A stretch of 63,559 bases of DNA from the IMG/VR virus record IMGVR_UViG_3300044776_000025, positions 1 through 63,559 of that record; one strand, written 5' to 3'. Both the position numbers and the translations under genes were made by a program. Shown piece after piece: positions 41,679 to 48,372 of this stretch (position 1 is its first letter; the number at the start of each line of letters is the position of its first letter). The stretch is from a virus. The notes beneath the pieces are model-generated. The model was not told the origin of the DNA, made no database searches, and saw nothing but the letters and a program-made list of their open reading frames with translations.

Positions 41679-42010
41679 TACCATCCTAGACCTACCTCCT
41701 AGCCTGACCCTCCTACGCTGCGTCTAGCCTGACCCTAGCTACCCCACACCTGCCGGGCGTTCGTCGTTCCTACGGCATCCTGACGCGTTCTAGGCCTAAC
41801 CTGCGTTCGGGCCGGAACCTGCAAAAACACGCCAAAAACCGGAGGCTTGACAGGCCTACCCGCCGGGTGTATCGTTCGTGCGTCGGCGGTTATCGGTGGA
41901 CGGCGGCAGGTGCTAAGGCGCTTGCGGCCGTAGTGGTTTGTCTGCCCACCGTAGAATTAAATTCTAATGGTGCAATGTAGAATGCACCTTGGAGAACAGT
42001 TAGAAACTTT
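41679..42010 (+). other. GC-rich gene-free stretch with repeats and leader structures
   Basis: No convincing gene. It holds a direct repeat CTAGCCTGACCCT (about 41699 and 41719), a promoter at 41847, a 7-bp palindrome TAGAATT-A-AATTCTA (41952-41966) that looks like an operator, and a hairpin GGTGCA/TGCACC (41969-41974 with 41983-41988) just before the ribosome site of the 42011 gene. Long GC-rich inverted segments between suggest a structured leader. Confidence 0.5.
41847..41875 (+). promoter_or_regulatory. Probable sigma70 promoter
   Basis: TTGACA (41847-41852), 17-base spacer, TATCGT (41870-41875; four of six match). It precedes a structured leader of about 130 bases and then the small-gene cluster. 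Confidence 0.55.
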
Positions 42011-42577
42011 ATGTCTTTCTTACTTACAGAAAAGGAAAAACTTAGACTTGCTAAGGTTAAGAAAGATTTAGCAGAGAATAAGAATCCATACTCTGAACTT
42101 AGTAAATTGACATTAGGTAATACGCCTCACACGCGTGATGAGGGTCAGAAACCACTATTAAGTCAAAGTAAGAGACTTAGTAAATGGATTGATAATATAG
42201 ACTCTAGACCTAGTAAGAGAATCACTAGAAAAAAGATCAGTGATACTCCTAATGGTCAAGTATGTATGTGTTGTCTAAATCCATTAGATTTAATAACTTC
42301 TACTCTAGGTAAGATTATACTTAGTTTTGATACTAAGAGAGTAGAAGGTAAACAGCACTTTATTAAATCTGATAAATCTCTATTGACTGTCAATACAATA
42401 CAGGATAGTAAATTCCCACGGTATCAACGTGGTAGAGTATGTCCTAATTGTGTTGATAAATTAGATGAGTTTATCATGGTAGATACTGATTACAGCAGAG
42501 AATCTAGCAATGTTCTAATTGAACAGACTTCTACTGCTTCTAGACTTGACCTAGTAATTAGACATAGGAGGAAGTAA
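42011..42577 (+). CDS. 188-residue AT-rich gene, zinc-binding unknown protein
   Basis: ATG after GGAGAACAG. A basic N-terminal half (LTEKEKLRLAKVKKDLAEN; SKRITRKKIS), then CMCC (about residue 85) and a later CPNC, giving a possible zinc site, and a final basic RHRRK. Codon use is distinctly AT-rich (CTTAG, AGTAAA) compared with the GC-rich gene before it, which suggests recent acquisition. Function unknown; DNA or RNA binding possible. Confidence 0.6.
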   Translation: MSFLLTEKEKLRLAKVKKDLAENKNPYSELSKLTLGNTPHTRDEGQKPLLSQSKRLSKWIDNIDSRPSKRITRKKISDTPNGQVCMCCLNPLDLITSTLGKIILSFDTKRVEGKQHFIKSDKSLLTVNTIQDSKFPRYQRGRVCPNCVDKLDEFIMVDTDYSRESSNVLIEQTSTASRLDLVIRHRRK

Positions 42578-42726
42578 TGCCCACTATCGTATTGTCCATT
42601 GATATTGCAGAAGATGTATCAGAAGGTGAATTGGCCTTGATCAGGGCATCCATTCGTCAAACAGTTGAGGACGATGATTCTGGTGCAGTGACTGCAACAG
42701 ATTGGATTGAGATTGGAACCAAATAA
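42577..42726 (+). CDS. 49-residue acidic protein
   Basis: Starts in a TAATG overlap. MPTIVLSIDIAEDVSEGEL then a helix with ASIRQTVEDDDSG and ATDWIEIGTK. Compact strand/helix; unknown. Followed by the first stem-loop element. Confidence 0.55.
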   Translation: MPTIVLSIDIAEDVSEGELALIRASIRQTVEDDDSGAVTATDWIEIGTK

Positions 42727-42743
42727 TTTGGGATGAGGGCAAG

Positions 42744-42847
42744 TTATAGCAATTGAATGGATCACATAACGAATAGGCATACGATTGACGGCCTCATTGA
42801 CTCTGTCGTTATTCTACCAGGTTATGTGATCCATTGAGGTGCTATAA
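42744..42847 (+). promoter_or_regulatory. Stem-loop element 1 (ends on ribosome site of next gene)
   Basis: Perfect 15-bp stem AATGGATCACATAAC (42756-42770) with GTTATGTGATCCATT (42821-42835), 50-base loop. Beyond an internal loop that holds the ribosome site GAGGT, an outer 7-bp helix TTATAGC (42744-42750)/GCTATAA (42841-42847) continues to the A of the start ATG at 42847. Same architecture as elements 2 and, in part, 3. Confidence 0.75.
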
Positions 42848-43026
42848 TGAATATGTCACTGCTTTCTAGACCTTGGGAAGTTGCATGCTTTGAATGGGCG
42901 ATTCAGCACTGCCTAGGACTTGGATATAGGGATGGAGCTAGGATCTATATCCAGATGCTTGACAAATACTACATCAACAACTATCTATCGAATGGTAGAC
43001 TTGTTGCAGTGGTCAAGGTTAAGTAA
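42847..43026 (+). CDS. 59-residue unknown protein
   Basis: ATG at the base of stem-loop element 1. MNMSLLSRPWEVACFEWAIQH, then GARIYIQMLDKYYINNYL and a short basic end. TAATG overlap with the next gene. Translation is likely controlled by the stem-loop (inference). Confidence 0.55.
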   Translation: MNMSLLSRPWEVACFEWAIQHCLGLGYRDGARIYIQMLDKYYINNYLSNGRLVAVVKVK

Positions 43027-43259
43027 TGGTTTCAATCAAGATCCTCAACACTATTAGTGGTAAGATCACTACCATTGAGACGCCATGTGTTGAGGTGAGA
43101 CAAACTCAATCTGGTTGTATAATTGCCTTTAATGACATTGGTAGTGATGCTTGGTTCATGTCTCCATTGTTCAAGTTAGTTGAAGTGAGAACAATGGATG
43201 AGGTAACTCAGTGTAGTTGTAGTCAATGTAGAGCATTTAGAGAGCATGATTATAGTTGA
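43026..43259 (+). CDS. 77-residue Cys-containing protein
   Basis: MVSIKILNTISGKITTIETP, a strand-rich body with SGCIIAFNDIGSDAWF and a C-terminal TQCSCSQCRAFREH that could bind zinc. Its stop lies within the outer helix of stem-loop element 2. Confidence 0.6.
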   Translation: MVSIKILNTISGKITTIETPCVEVRQTQSGCIIAFNDIGSDAWFMSPLFKLVEVRTMDEVTQCSCSQCRAFREHDYS

Positions 43260-43394
43260 CGCTTGAATTGATTGCATACCTCTGATAAATGTGCTGGTAG
43301 AGAGAAGCAGCTACTCAGGGCTGTAACTCAGCAAATCGGGCAGAGGTTGTGAGACACTGAGGCTCCTGAGGTGTGCAATCAATTGAGGTGTCAA
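43256..43394 (+). promoter_or_regulatory. Stem-loop element 2
   Basis: 17-bp stem AATTGATTGCATACCTC (43266-43282) with GAGGTGTGCAATCAATT (43368-43384), one G-U pair, 85-base loop that can fold further. The ribosome site GAGGT follows, then an outer 5-bp helix TTGAC (43256-43260)/GTCAA (43390-43394), whose last base is the A of the ATG at 43394. Confidence 0.75.
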
Positions 43395-43549
43395 TGATTA
43401 AGTATCCTTGGGATCAACATCGTGTGAGGCATTGGTCTGCCAGGTTCATTCCGAAACTTGGAAAGCATATGGGAACCAATCATGGCATTGGTGGAGTATG
43501 GTTCATTACTCCTAATGTCTCAATGAGGCGTAAACGCAGAATGAGATAA
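43394..43549 (+). CDS. 51-residue basic protein
   Basis: ATG at the base of stem-loop element 2. MIKYPWDQHRVRHWSARF, then GKHMGTNHGIGGVWF and a strongly basic end (MRRKRRMR). Very Arg-rich, so nucleic-acid binding is plausible. Unknown. Confidence 0.55.
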   Translation: MIKYPWDQHRVRHWSARFIPKLGKHMGTNHGIGGVWFITPNVSMRRKRRMR

Positions 43550-43591
43550 TGTCTACCTAAATCCATCTGGACTGAAGGTGATGTGACAGTC

Positions 43592-43831
43592 ATGGCCAGT
43601 ACGGTGAACGAGTCAAAAGCGCATAAGCCTAAGAAACATATTAGTATTCGGCAACTTGCTGATGTATTGGAAGGCGGTTACACATATCAAGCAGTCTATA
43701 ATTGGTGTATAACAGGTCAGCTGAGAGTCAAGCGATGTACATATCCTGGTAACGGGAATGCGCATTGGCTCATTCCTTGCACACAACAAAACCTCCGATT
43801 CGTTCTTAGAAAGATCGCCGCTTGCAATTGA
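43592..43831 (+). CDS. Small helix-turn-helix-like DNA-binding protein
   Basis: 79 residues from the ATG at 43592. HISIRQLADVLEGGYTYQAVYNW then CITGQLRVKRC and NAHWLIPCTQQNLR: the order of the excisionase/MerR-type winged helix (recognition helix then wing). Likely a small regulator. Stem-loop element 3 starts directly after its TGA. Confidence 0.6.
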   Translation: MASTVNESKAHKPKKHISIRQLADVLEGGYTYQAVYNWCITGQLRVKRCTYPGNGNAHWLIPCTQQNLRFVLRKIAACN

Positions 43832-43915
43832 TTTGATTGCATATAGCACACAGTTCTTAAAATAATCACTGAGCTAGCGTCTGTGAATGTCTGTGAATGA
43901 CTATATGCAATCAAA
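43832..43915 (+). promoter_or_regulatory. Stem-loop element 3
   Basis: Perfect 15-bp stem TTTGATTGCATATAG (43832-43846) with CTATATGCAATCAAA (43901-43915), 54-base loop containing a tandem GTCTGTGAAT repeat. The ribosome site GAGGTG follows at 43917, then the ATG at 43929. The 5' arm starts one base after the previous stop, and no outer helix is evident. Confidence 0.72.
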
Positions 43916-43928
43916 TGAGGTGCTTTGA

Positions 43929-44105
43929 ATGCTAAGGGTGTTGCCGCTTCCAGACGAATTCATACCTCCTGATGCAATGGCGAGATTCATACTATTGCAA
44001 TGGACTGCGATCTCTGCCAAAGAGGATGGAGACGAGGATACTGCATTGCTTGCTGAGTTCAGCATCGAGTTCATTGTCAAGAATGGTGATTGGCCACGAT
44101 GCTAA
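43929..44105 (+). CDS. 58-residue unknown protein
   Basis: ATG downstream of stem-loop element 3. MLRVLPLPDEFIPPDAMARF..., then an acidic helix (AKEDGDEDTALLAEFSIEF) and VKNGDWPRC. Unknown. Confidence 0.5.
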   Translation: MLRVLPLPDEFIPPDAMARFILLQWTAISAKEDGDEDTALLAEFSIEFIVKNGDWPRC

Positions 44106-44126
44106 TTATTGTAGATGAGGGCGACA

Positions 44127-44372
44127 ATGGGTAAATCAAAGTCACATCCTTGCAAACATCCAACTACTGCTAGGCGTGATTGGGTTGAAGATCCGAACAT
44201 AGCACAATTCATCACATTTCGTTGTGTCAAGTGCGGTCAAAAGGTTGATGCAATAAGTGGTGAGATCATTCATACCATTAGTGTCGGCAAGTCTGTGAAG
44301 CATCGCCGTAGGTGGCCTAGGACCAATCGTCAACATCGGCATGGGCATTACCTTGGAACAGAAAATGGATGA
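44127..44372 (+). CDS. 81-residue basic zinc-site protein
   Basis: ATG at 44127 after GAGGG (spacing 7) is chosen over 44115. HPCKHPTTARRDW and RCVKCGQKVD give Cys/His pairs for zinc; C-terminal part is very basic (KHRRRWPRTNRQHRHGHYL). Ends 8 bases past the next ATG. Confidence 0.55.
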   Translation: MGKSKSHPCKHPTTARRDWVEDPNIAQFITFRCVKCGQKVDAISGEIIHTISVGKSVKHRRRWPRTNRQHRHGHYLGTENG

Positions 44373-44520
44373 GGATCAGCCCGGTCTAAGGATACAAGTT
44401 GGAAAACAGTTTGTGATGTTGATCTATTACCATGATAATTATGATGAGGTAATAGGTCATATACTATTAGAGCTGTGGCCTGCCTTTAAGGTGGAATATG
44501 GCCTGTCGAAGCAAATATAG
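44365..44520 (+). CDS. 51-residue unknown protein
   Basis: Overlaps the gene before by 8 bases. MDEDQPGLRIQVGKQFVML and a helix with HDNYDEVIGHILLELW. Ends inside the next gene. Unknown. Confidence 0.5.
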   Translation: MDEDQPGLRIQVGKQFVMLIYYHDNYDEVIGHILLELWPAFKVEYGLSKQI

Positions 44521-44689
44521 GCCTAGATCCAAATATAAGAAGCTGCCTCCCACAATCATAATCACTAAAATTCTCAGTAGTCCAAAAGATCCATTGTGGA
44601 ACTATGGCCACTTCGAGGACATATACAATAGTGAGGAAACTTTAGTGCCCTGTTGTCTGAAGGCTAAACCATGTTGGGAGTGCTCATGA
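44498..44689 (+). CDS. 63-residue basic protein with C-terminal Cys pair set
   Basis: Basic start (RSKYRPRSKYKKLPP), a mixed centre and VPCCLKAKPCWECS, a likely metal site at the end. Translation couples by ATGA to the next gene. Confidence 0.5.
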   Translation: MACRSKYRPRSKYKKLPPTIIITKILSSPKDPLWNYGHFEDIYNSEETLVPCCLKAKPCWECS

Positions 44690-44862
44690 GAAAAAAGTGT
44701 CACAAGACACCAATCTGTGGGATATGCGAACTTCTAATTCGCAAGTTGTGCGTCTGCAAAGTGCCTTGCACGCAGCAATTCTGTAAGTGTCCATTTCCCA
44801 AGCCGACATATATGTTCTTGGCAATTCGTTACAACCATTCGTTACAACCTAGAAGTGGCTGA
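44686..44862 (+). CDS. 58-residue Cys-rich protein
   Basis: ATG in an ATGA overlap. CHKTPICGICELL and CVCKVPCTQQFCKC make an eight-Cys pattern; zinc or disulfide binding. Unknown function. One of a cluster of Cys-rich microproteins. Confidence 0.5.
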   Translation: MRKKCHKTPICGICELLIRKLCVCKVPCTQQFCKCPFPKPTYMFLAIRYNHSLQPRSG

Positions 44863-44926
44863 TAGAACTGCACAGGACTTTAGTGTCCATTGGCCTAACG
44901 TCATTTGGATTAAAGATGAGGTGTAA
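44855..44926 (+). CDS. Possible 23-residue peptide
   Basis: GTG overlapping the previous stop, ending TAA two bases before the next GTG: MADRTAQDFSVHWPN then VIWIKDEV. Fit with neighbours is the only support. Confidence 0.35.
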   Translation: MADRTAQDFSVHWPNVIWIKDEV

Positions 44927-44927
44927 A

Positions 44928-45113
44928 GTGCAACTCACAAATGCGTTACTCCTAGCTACTGGACTTGCTTGCATATTCCTTGCTTTCAGATCCAACAATG
45001 TCCAGAAGATTGAATACCTTGAGATGAACCCAGAGCGCAGAAGGTTGCTTATCAAGGCTGAGCGGGATGCAAAGATGCAAGATGTTGATCGAGGTATCGA
45101 CGAGGATCTCTAA
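44928..45113 (+). CDS. 61-residue membrane-anchored helical protein
   Basis: GTG after GAGGTG with good spacing is preferred over an ATG in the previous frame. MQLTNALLLATGLACIFLAF spans the membrane; the rest is a charged helix (NPERRRLLIKAERDAKMQD). Its TAA overlaps the next ATG. Confidence 0.55.
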   Translation: MQLTNALLLATGLACIFLAFRSNNVQKIEYLEMNPERRRLLIKAERDAKMQDVDRGIDEDL

Positions 45114-45472
45114 TGCTAGCGTTGAAGCTCAATCGTCACGCAGCACAGTTGAGGGCAGCATATTGTGTTAGGATAAGATACAATCCATTGCTGGTTGGTA
45201 ATGCCCTCGCTTATAGGAATTATCGCATGATAGAGATGCCATTCCCTATCATTGGTGAGCGATCTTATGCAACATTCATGCATGAAATGGGACATATAAT
45301 GGACCATAATCAAAAGTGGTGTTATCCCAATGGTCCTAGTAATATCATCCTAACGGATGAAATAGCTGCATGGAATTGGGCGAAGGAACATGCAATATGT
45401 TGGACCGCTAAGATGGAGAACCTGAGGAATTGGGCTCTTAGCACTTGGTATGTTTCATTATGGGGAGCATAA
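45113..45472 (+). CDS. HExxH zinc metallopeptidase-like protein, copy 2
   Basis: 119 residues. FMHEMGHIMD (H57, E58, H61) and TDEIAAWNWAKEHAICWT (E83) mirror the copy at 40354 in motif order and spacing (HExxH, about 21 residues, then the Glu/Trp helix). The first 40 residues differ. Two paralogues in one phage, both in clusters of tiny genes. Compact enough to be a minimal peptidase, or a zinc-binding regulator. Confidence 0.62.
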   Translation: MLALKLNRHAAQLRAAYCVRIRYNPLLVGNALAYRNYRMIEMPFPIIGERSYATFMHEMGHIMDHNQKWCYPNGPSNIILTDEIAAWNWAKEHAICWTAKMENLRNWALSTWYVSLWGA

Positions 45473-45501
45473 TTGCAGGCTGCACAAGAAAAGGTGAACT
45501 A

Positions 45502-45633
45502 ATGAAGGATAAGCTAATTGCAATGGCACTTGGCTGGTTCCTTGCAACTGCATTGGATGGAGCTGCGATCATCTTCATTGTCGCAGTGACTTTCATGTTT
45601 GGCATCCTACTAGGCCATTATGTTCATCTGTAA
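45502..45633 (+). CDS. 43-residue membrane protein
   Basis: ATG after GGTGAAC. KDKLIAMALGWFLATALDGA and IIFIVAVTFMFGILLGHYVH give two spans. A longer in-frame start exists upstream but overlaps the peptidase-like gene. Unknown. Confidence 0.55.
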   Translation: MKDKLIAMALGWFLATALDGAAIIFIVAVTFMFGILLGHYVHL

Positions 45634-45886
45634 TAACTGCAAGTTGCCATCACAACCTAGGGAACCAATGACAAAGGTTGTAACAAAGATTCGGCAAAAG
45701 CAGTATTATGATGCTGGTGGCAATGTCATCGCCAAGGGTCATGAGACTGTAAAAGAAGTTGGACTTTGCACAGAGTGTGGAGACAATGACCTACGATCAA
45801 GAGCGGTTGCAAAGACAGTTAGAGTTAACCGCTCGGCAAAGAAAGATCATCAAAGCATTCCGCAAGGCTTTATTACGATACATTAG
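45620..45886 (+). CDS. 88-residue zinc-ribbon protein
   Basis: ATG inside the end of the previous gene. MFICNNCKLPSQPREP, a basic strand region, then VGLCTECGDNDL. Four Cys pairs make a zinc ribbon with a linker of about 45 residues. Shares 100 bases with the next gene in another frame. Confidence 0.55.
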   Translation: MFICNNCKLPSQPREPMTKVVTKIRQKQYYDAGGNVIAKGHETVKEVGLCTECGDNDLRSRAVAKTVRVNRSAKKDHQSIPQGFITIH

Positions 45887-46016
45887 TCCTCAGAGGATAC
45901 ATGCAATAAAGCGTGTTGCTGAGGATAGATGTAAGAGGTGTGGAAAGCCAAGGGTGACTGCGTATTGGTGTAGAGGGTGTGCGGATAAGTGGAATGCATA
46001 TCAAAATGGCAAATGA
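45786..46016 (+). CDS. 76-residue zinc-ribbon protein
   Basis: ATG at 45786 is chosen over the TTG upstream. A basic coiled segment (TYDQERLQRQLELTARQRKII) then CKRCGKPRVTAYWCRGCADKW, a clean zinc ribbon. Overlaps the previous gene by about 100 bases in another frame; both have protein-like composition beyond the overlap. Confidence 0.5.
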   Translation: MTYDQERLQRQLELTARQRKIIKAFRKALLRYISPQRIHAIKRVAEDRCKRCGKPRVTAYWCRGCADKWNAYQNGK

Positions 46017-46707
46017 GATCACGGCGCTGATACAGGAATGGCGCACAGAAGCTACAAAAGCCAGGCAGCGAGCCCAAGGCTGTGAACAGCGGAAAATAGA
46101 TTTATTCGAGCTTCGTGCTGAAAGCTTTGAACTATGCGCCGACGAACTCGCCGTCAGACTGAAGGCCCCCGAACCGCCCACGGAGATAGCAATGAGCACA
46201 GTTGACCCATATACAAACGAACAGCTCGCCAACAGGGAATGCGATCAACTCAAGGCCCAGCTCACCGCCGTCGAGGCGCAGCTCCAAGAGGCAAAGGATG
46301 ACGCTGAGTATTGGCAGCTTGTCTCGGACGGCGTGAAGCACTCGCACCTGTGTCCAAACAGCGCGCTCTGTAGAGATCCTGAGCATCGCAGCCCTTGCGA
46401 TCGGTGCCGTGCCGAGACAGCCGAGGCCGAACTAGACACGCTGAAGGCGAGCCTGAGGAGCCTCCGAGACGAAATCGTTGAACATGCCATACGAATACGG
46501 GCAGCCCGCGAAATGTTAGGAGCTGAGAAAGCACGCACGCTCGCGTCAGGAGAACTACTCGGGCTGACGTTCTGTGAAGAGCGGTTGGCGTCCCTAGTTG
46601 CCGTCCCACAAGGGACGTGTGAATGCGGGAGCACCGAGTTTTCACAAGGGCCAAAGAGTCGCCACTGTTTCAAGTGCGGAAAGCTCGCCGTCGAGAAGGG
46701 AAAGTAA
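46006..46707 (+). CDS. 233-residue coiled-coil protein with zinc ribbons
   Basis: From ATG at 46006. The first ~60 residues carry ALIQEWRTEATKARQRA and ELCADELAVRL, a helical unit that recurs in the 46950 gene. Then a long heptad region (KAQLTAVEAQLQEAKDD; LDTLKASLRSLRDEIVEH), an internal CRDPEH...CDRCR site, and a C-terminal ribbon CECGS...CFKCG. GC-richer than neighbours. Unknown; likely an assembly of modules built by duplication. Confidence 0.6.
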   Translation: MANEITALIQEWRTEATKARQRAQGCEQRKIDLFELRAESFELCADELAVRLKAPEPPTEIAMSTVDPYTNEQLANRECDQLKAQLTAVEAQLQEAKDDAEYWQLVSDGVKHSHLCPNSALCRDPEHRSPCDRCRAETAEAELDTLKASLRSLRDEIVEHAIRIRAAREMLGAEKARTLASGELLGLTFCEERLASLVAVPQGTCECGSTEFSQGPKSRHCFKCGKLAVEKGK

Positions 46708-46920
46708 GTGCAGAAAGACAACACGGAAGGCTATGCGTGGGGCATCGTCGCTGCCCTTGGGCTCAGTATTCTACTCGGTGTTCAGCAGCCACCGTGGGCG
46801 GGTATGTGGCTCATTGTGCTGGCTGTGCTTCGCGGCATGTTACGGGTGATACGTTTCTACCAGCGCAAGGCGGACGCAGTTCTTGCCAAGCTACAGGTGG
46901 CCGTCGAGGAGGAGAAGTAA
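46708..46920 (+). CDS. 70-residue membrane protein with two spans
   Basis: GTG directly after the previous stop. YAWGIVAALGLSILLG and MWLIVLAVLRGML are hydrophobic, followed by a basic/charged helix. GC-rich island gene. Unknown. Confidence 0.5.
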   Translation: MQKDNTEGYAWGIVAALGLSILLGVQQPPWAGMWLIVLAVLRGMLRVIRFYQRKADAVLAKLQVAVEEEK

Positions 46921-46953
46921 ATGGCTGATCACCCCGTGAGAGGACGCCGATGA
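46921..46953 (+). CDS. 10-residue leader-type ORF
   Basis: ATG directly after the previous TAA, product MADHPVRGRR, ending in an ATGA overlap with the next gene's start. Small size and tight coupling suggest a translational leader. Confidence 0.35.
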   Translation: MADHPVRGRR

Positions 46954-47411
46954 CACAAGCTGAGAAAGCGGCAGCGATTGGTGGTGGAGCCCGTCCCGTG
47001 GTGGACGATGACAGCTCCCGTATCTGGGCGTGTGGCTGCTACGAAGACCAAGGCGGTTATCACCTGTGTCTGAAACATCCTGACACCGGAGCCCGTCCAC
47101 CCCAACAGGAATACCGGTGTCCGAATTGCGGGAAGACACTGAAGTTCAACGAATGGAACGGCTCAGTGTGCCCGTATTGCAACTACATCCTTGCAGAGCG
47201 CCGTGCCGAATCTGCCGAGTCCCGCCTGACCCAGCTGCGGGCGCTGATCCAGGAGTGGCGCGATAGGGCGGCTGCTTTTGCACAGGATGCCAAGGCATTC
47301 GCCTCGCTTACCGCTGATGGCCAAAGCAAAACATTGGCGGTGTGTGCTGATGAACTCGACGCGCTCCTGACGGCCAAAACTGATGAGGTTAAACTTAACA
47401 ATGGAGGGTGA
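46950..47411 (+). CDS. 153-residue zinc-ribbon protein with LIQEWR unit
   Basis: N-terminal region with CGCYEDQGG, then YRCPNCGKTL and VCPYCNY (zinc ribbon). The C-terminal half RALIQEWRDRAAAFAQ to AVCADELDALL repeats the helical unit of the 46006 gene. Suggests duplication or shuffling. Unknown function. Confidence 0.6.
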   Translation: MTQAEKAAAIGGGARPVVDDDSSRIWACGCYEDQGGYHLCLKHPDTGARPPQQEYRCPNCGKTLKFNEWNGSVCPYCNYILAERRAESAESRLTQLRALIQEWRDRAAAFAQDAKAFASLTADGQSKTLAVCADELDALLTAKTDEVKLNNGG

Positions 47412-47413
47412 GA

Positions 47414-47959
47414 ATGCAAACGACAACGACAGTCACGGAAGCACTTGCTGAATTGAAAACAATCGGCAAGAGGATCGAGAAGAAACGGCAATACATCAGT
47501 GCATACCTGATGCGACAGGAGGCATTGAAAGATCCATTGGAGAAAGATGGTGGCTCTCCAAAGGTCATCAGTCGTGAGCGGCAGGCTATTGCCGATCTTG
47601 AGAAGCGGCACATCGCTATTCGCCTCGCGATCCAGAAGGCAAATCAAGTGACACCTGTCACCATTGAGGGTTTGACAAAATCCCTCGCCGAGTGGTTGAC
47701 ATGGCGCAAGGAGATTGCACCGGGATTGCAACAGCATCTAGGACAGATTCGCAATCAGATCGAACAGATCCGACGGCAGGCATTGCAGAAGGGTGCAACC
47801 GTCGTGACCGCTGGTGGAACCGCTGAGAAGCCCACTGACGTTGTTGTCAATGTGGATGAGGCGGAATTGGCGAAGGAGACTGAACTTCTTGAGGCAATGT
47901 TGGGTGCCTTGGATGGGCAGTTGAGCCTCAAGAATGCAACCGTCACTATTGACATCTAA
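47414..47959 (+). CDS. 181-residue coiled-coil protein
   Basis: ATG at 47414. Almost fully helical: LAELKTIGKRIEKKRQYIS, RERQAIADLEKRHIAIRL, QQHLGQIRNQIEQIRRQA, with an acidic helix near the end (EAELAKETELLEAMLG). Likely elongated, perhaps a scaffold or fibre-assembly chaperone. Family not recognised. Last gene of the GC-richer island. Confidence 0.6.
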   Translation: MQTTTTVTEALAELKTIGKRIEKKRQYISAYLMRQEALKDPLEKDGGSPKVISRERQAIADLEKRHIAIRLAIQKANQVTPVTIEGLTKSLAEWLTWRKEIAPGLQQHLGQIRNQIEQIRRQALQKGATVVTAGGTAEKPTDVVVNVDEAELAKETELLEAMLGALDGQLSLKNATVTIDI

Positions 47960-48372
47960 GGAATTTGGGGGTTGAGGGGACCGCACAGCCGCATCTTTGG
48001 GTGCGCGTAATAGGCCACTTCATACGATGTGCCCCAAGTGTAAGTTGTGTCCAGATTGCGATGATGGAGAGTAATTAGAGTTAAAGAGTGCCTTCGGCGT
48101 CGAAGTGAGAGAATGCACGAGACAAAAAATGACGCTTATTAAACAGCATTGGCCTTGGAGCCAATAAAATCCTCAGAAGCTTAGAGTTTAGAGCTGAAAC
48201 TCGCAAACTCTGATAAACTGAAGTATTAGAGCTGATAAGCTGTTAAAAACCCATCGTTTCTCTGACCATAGCAGTAATGTTATGGGCATCCAACTTGTGT
48301 AGGATGTTCTCAGGAGGGTGGCTGTCGTGCGGAGGCATCGTCTTTCTATAAATCTGTTGTGGAGGTTGAGCA
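47960..48372 (+). other. 413-base gap with hairpins and a possible 15-residue peptide
   Basis: No gene of normal size. An ATG at 48027 gives MCPKCKLCPDCDDGE, a tiny zinc-knuckle-like peptide. Inverted segments: ATTGGC/GCCAAT (about 48153-48170), AGAGTTT/AAACTCT (about 48185-48213), and AACAGC/GCTGTT enclosing about 100 bases; a CTGATAA repeat lies within. It looks like an RNA leader before the 48373 gene (ribosome site GTGGAGG). Confidence 0.4.

Noticed and set aside
43283-43367. tRNA-like sequence in the loop of stem-loop 2
   Set aside because: CTC/GAG and TAACTCAGC resemble a D-arm, but no anticodon or T-arm fits in the remaining bases.
42744-43915. attC-like integron sites or a CRISPR array for the stem-loops
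   Set aside because: No conserved end boxes, no integrase, and stem sequences differ; CRISPR repeats would be identical and evenly spaced.
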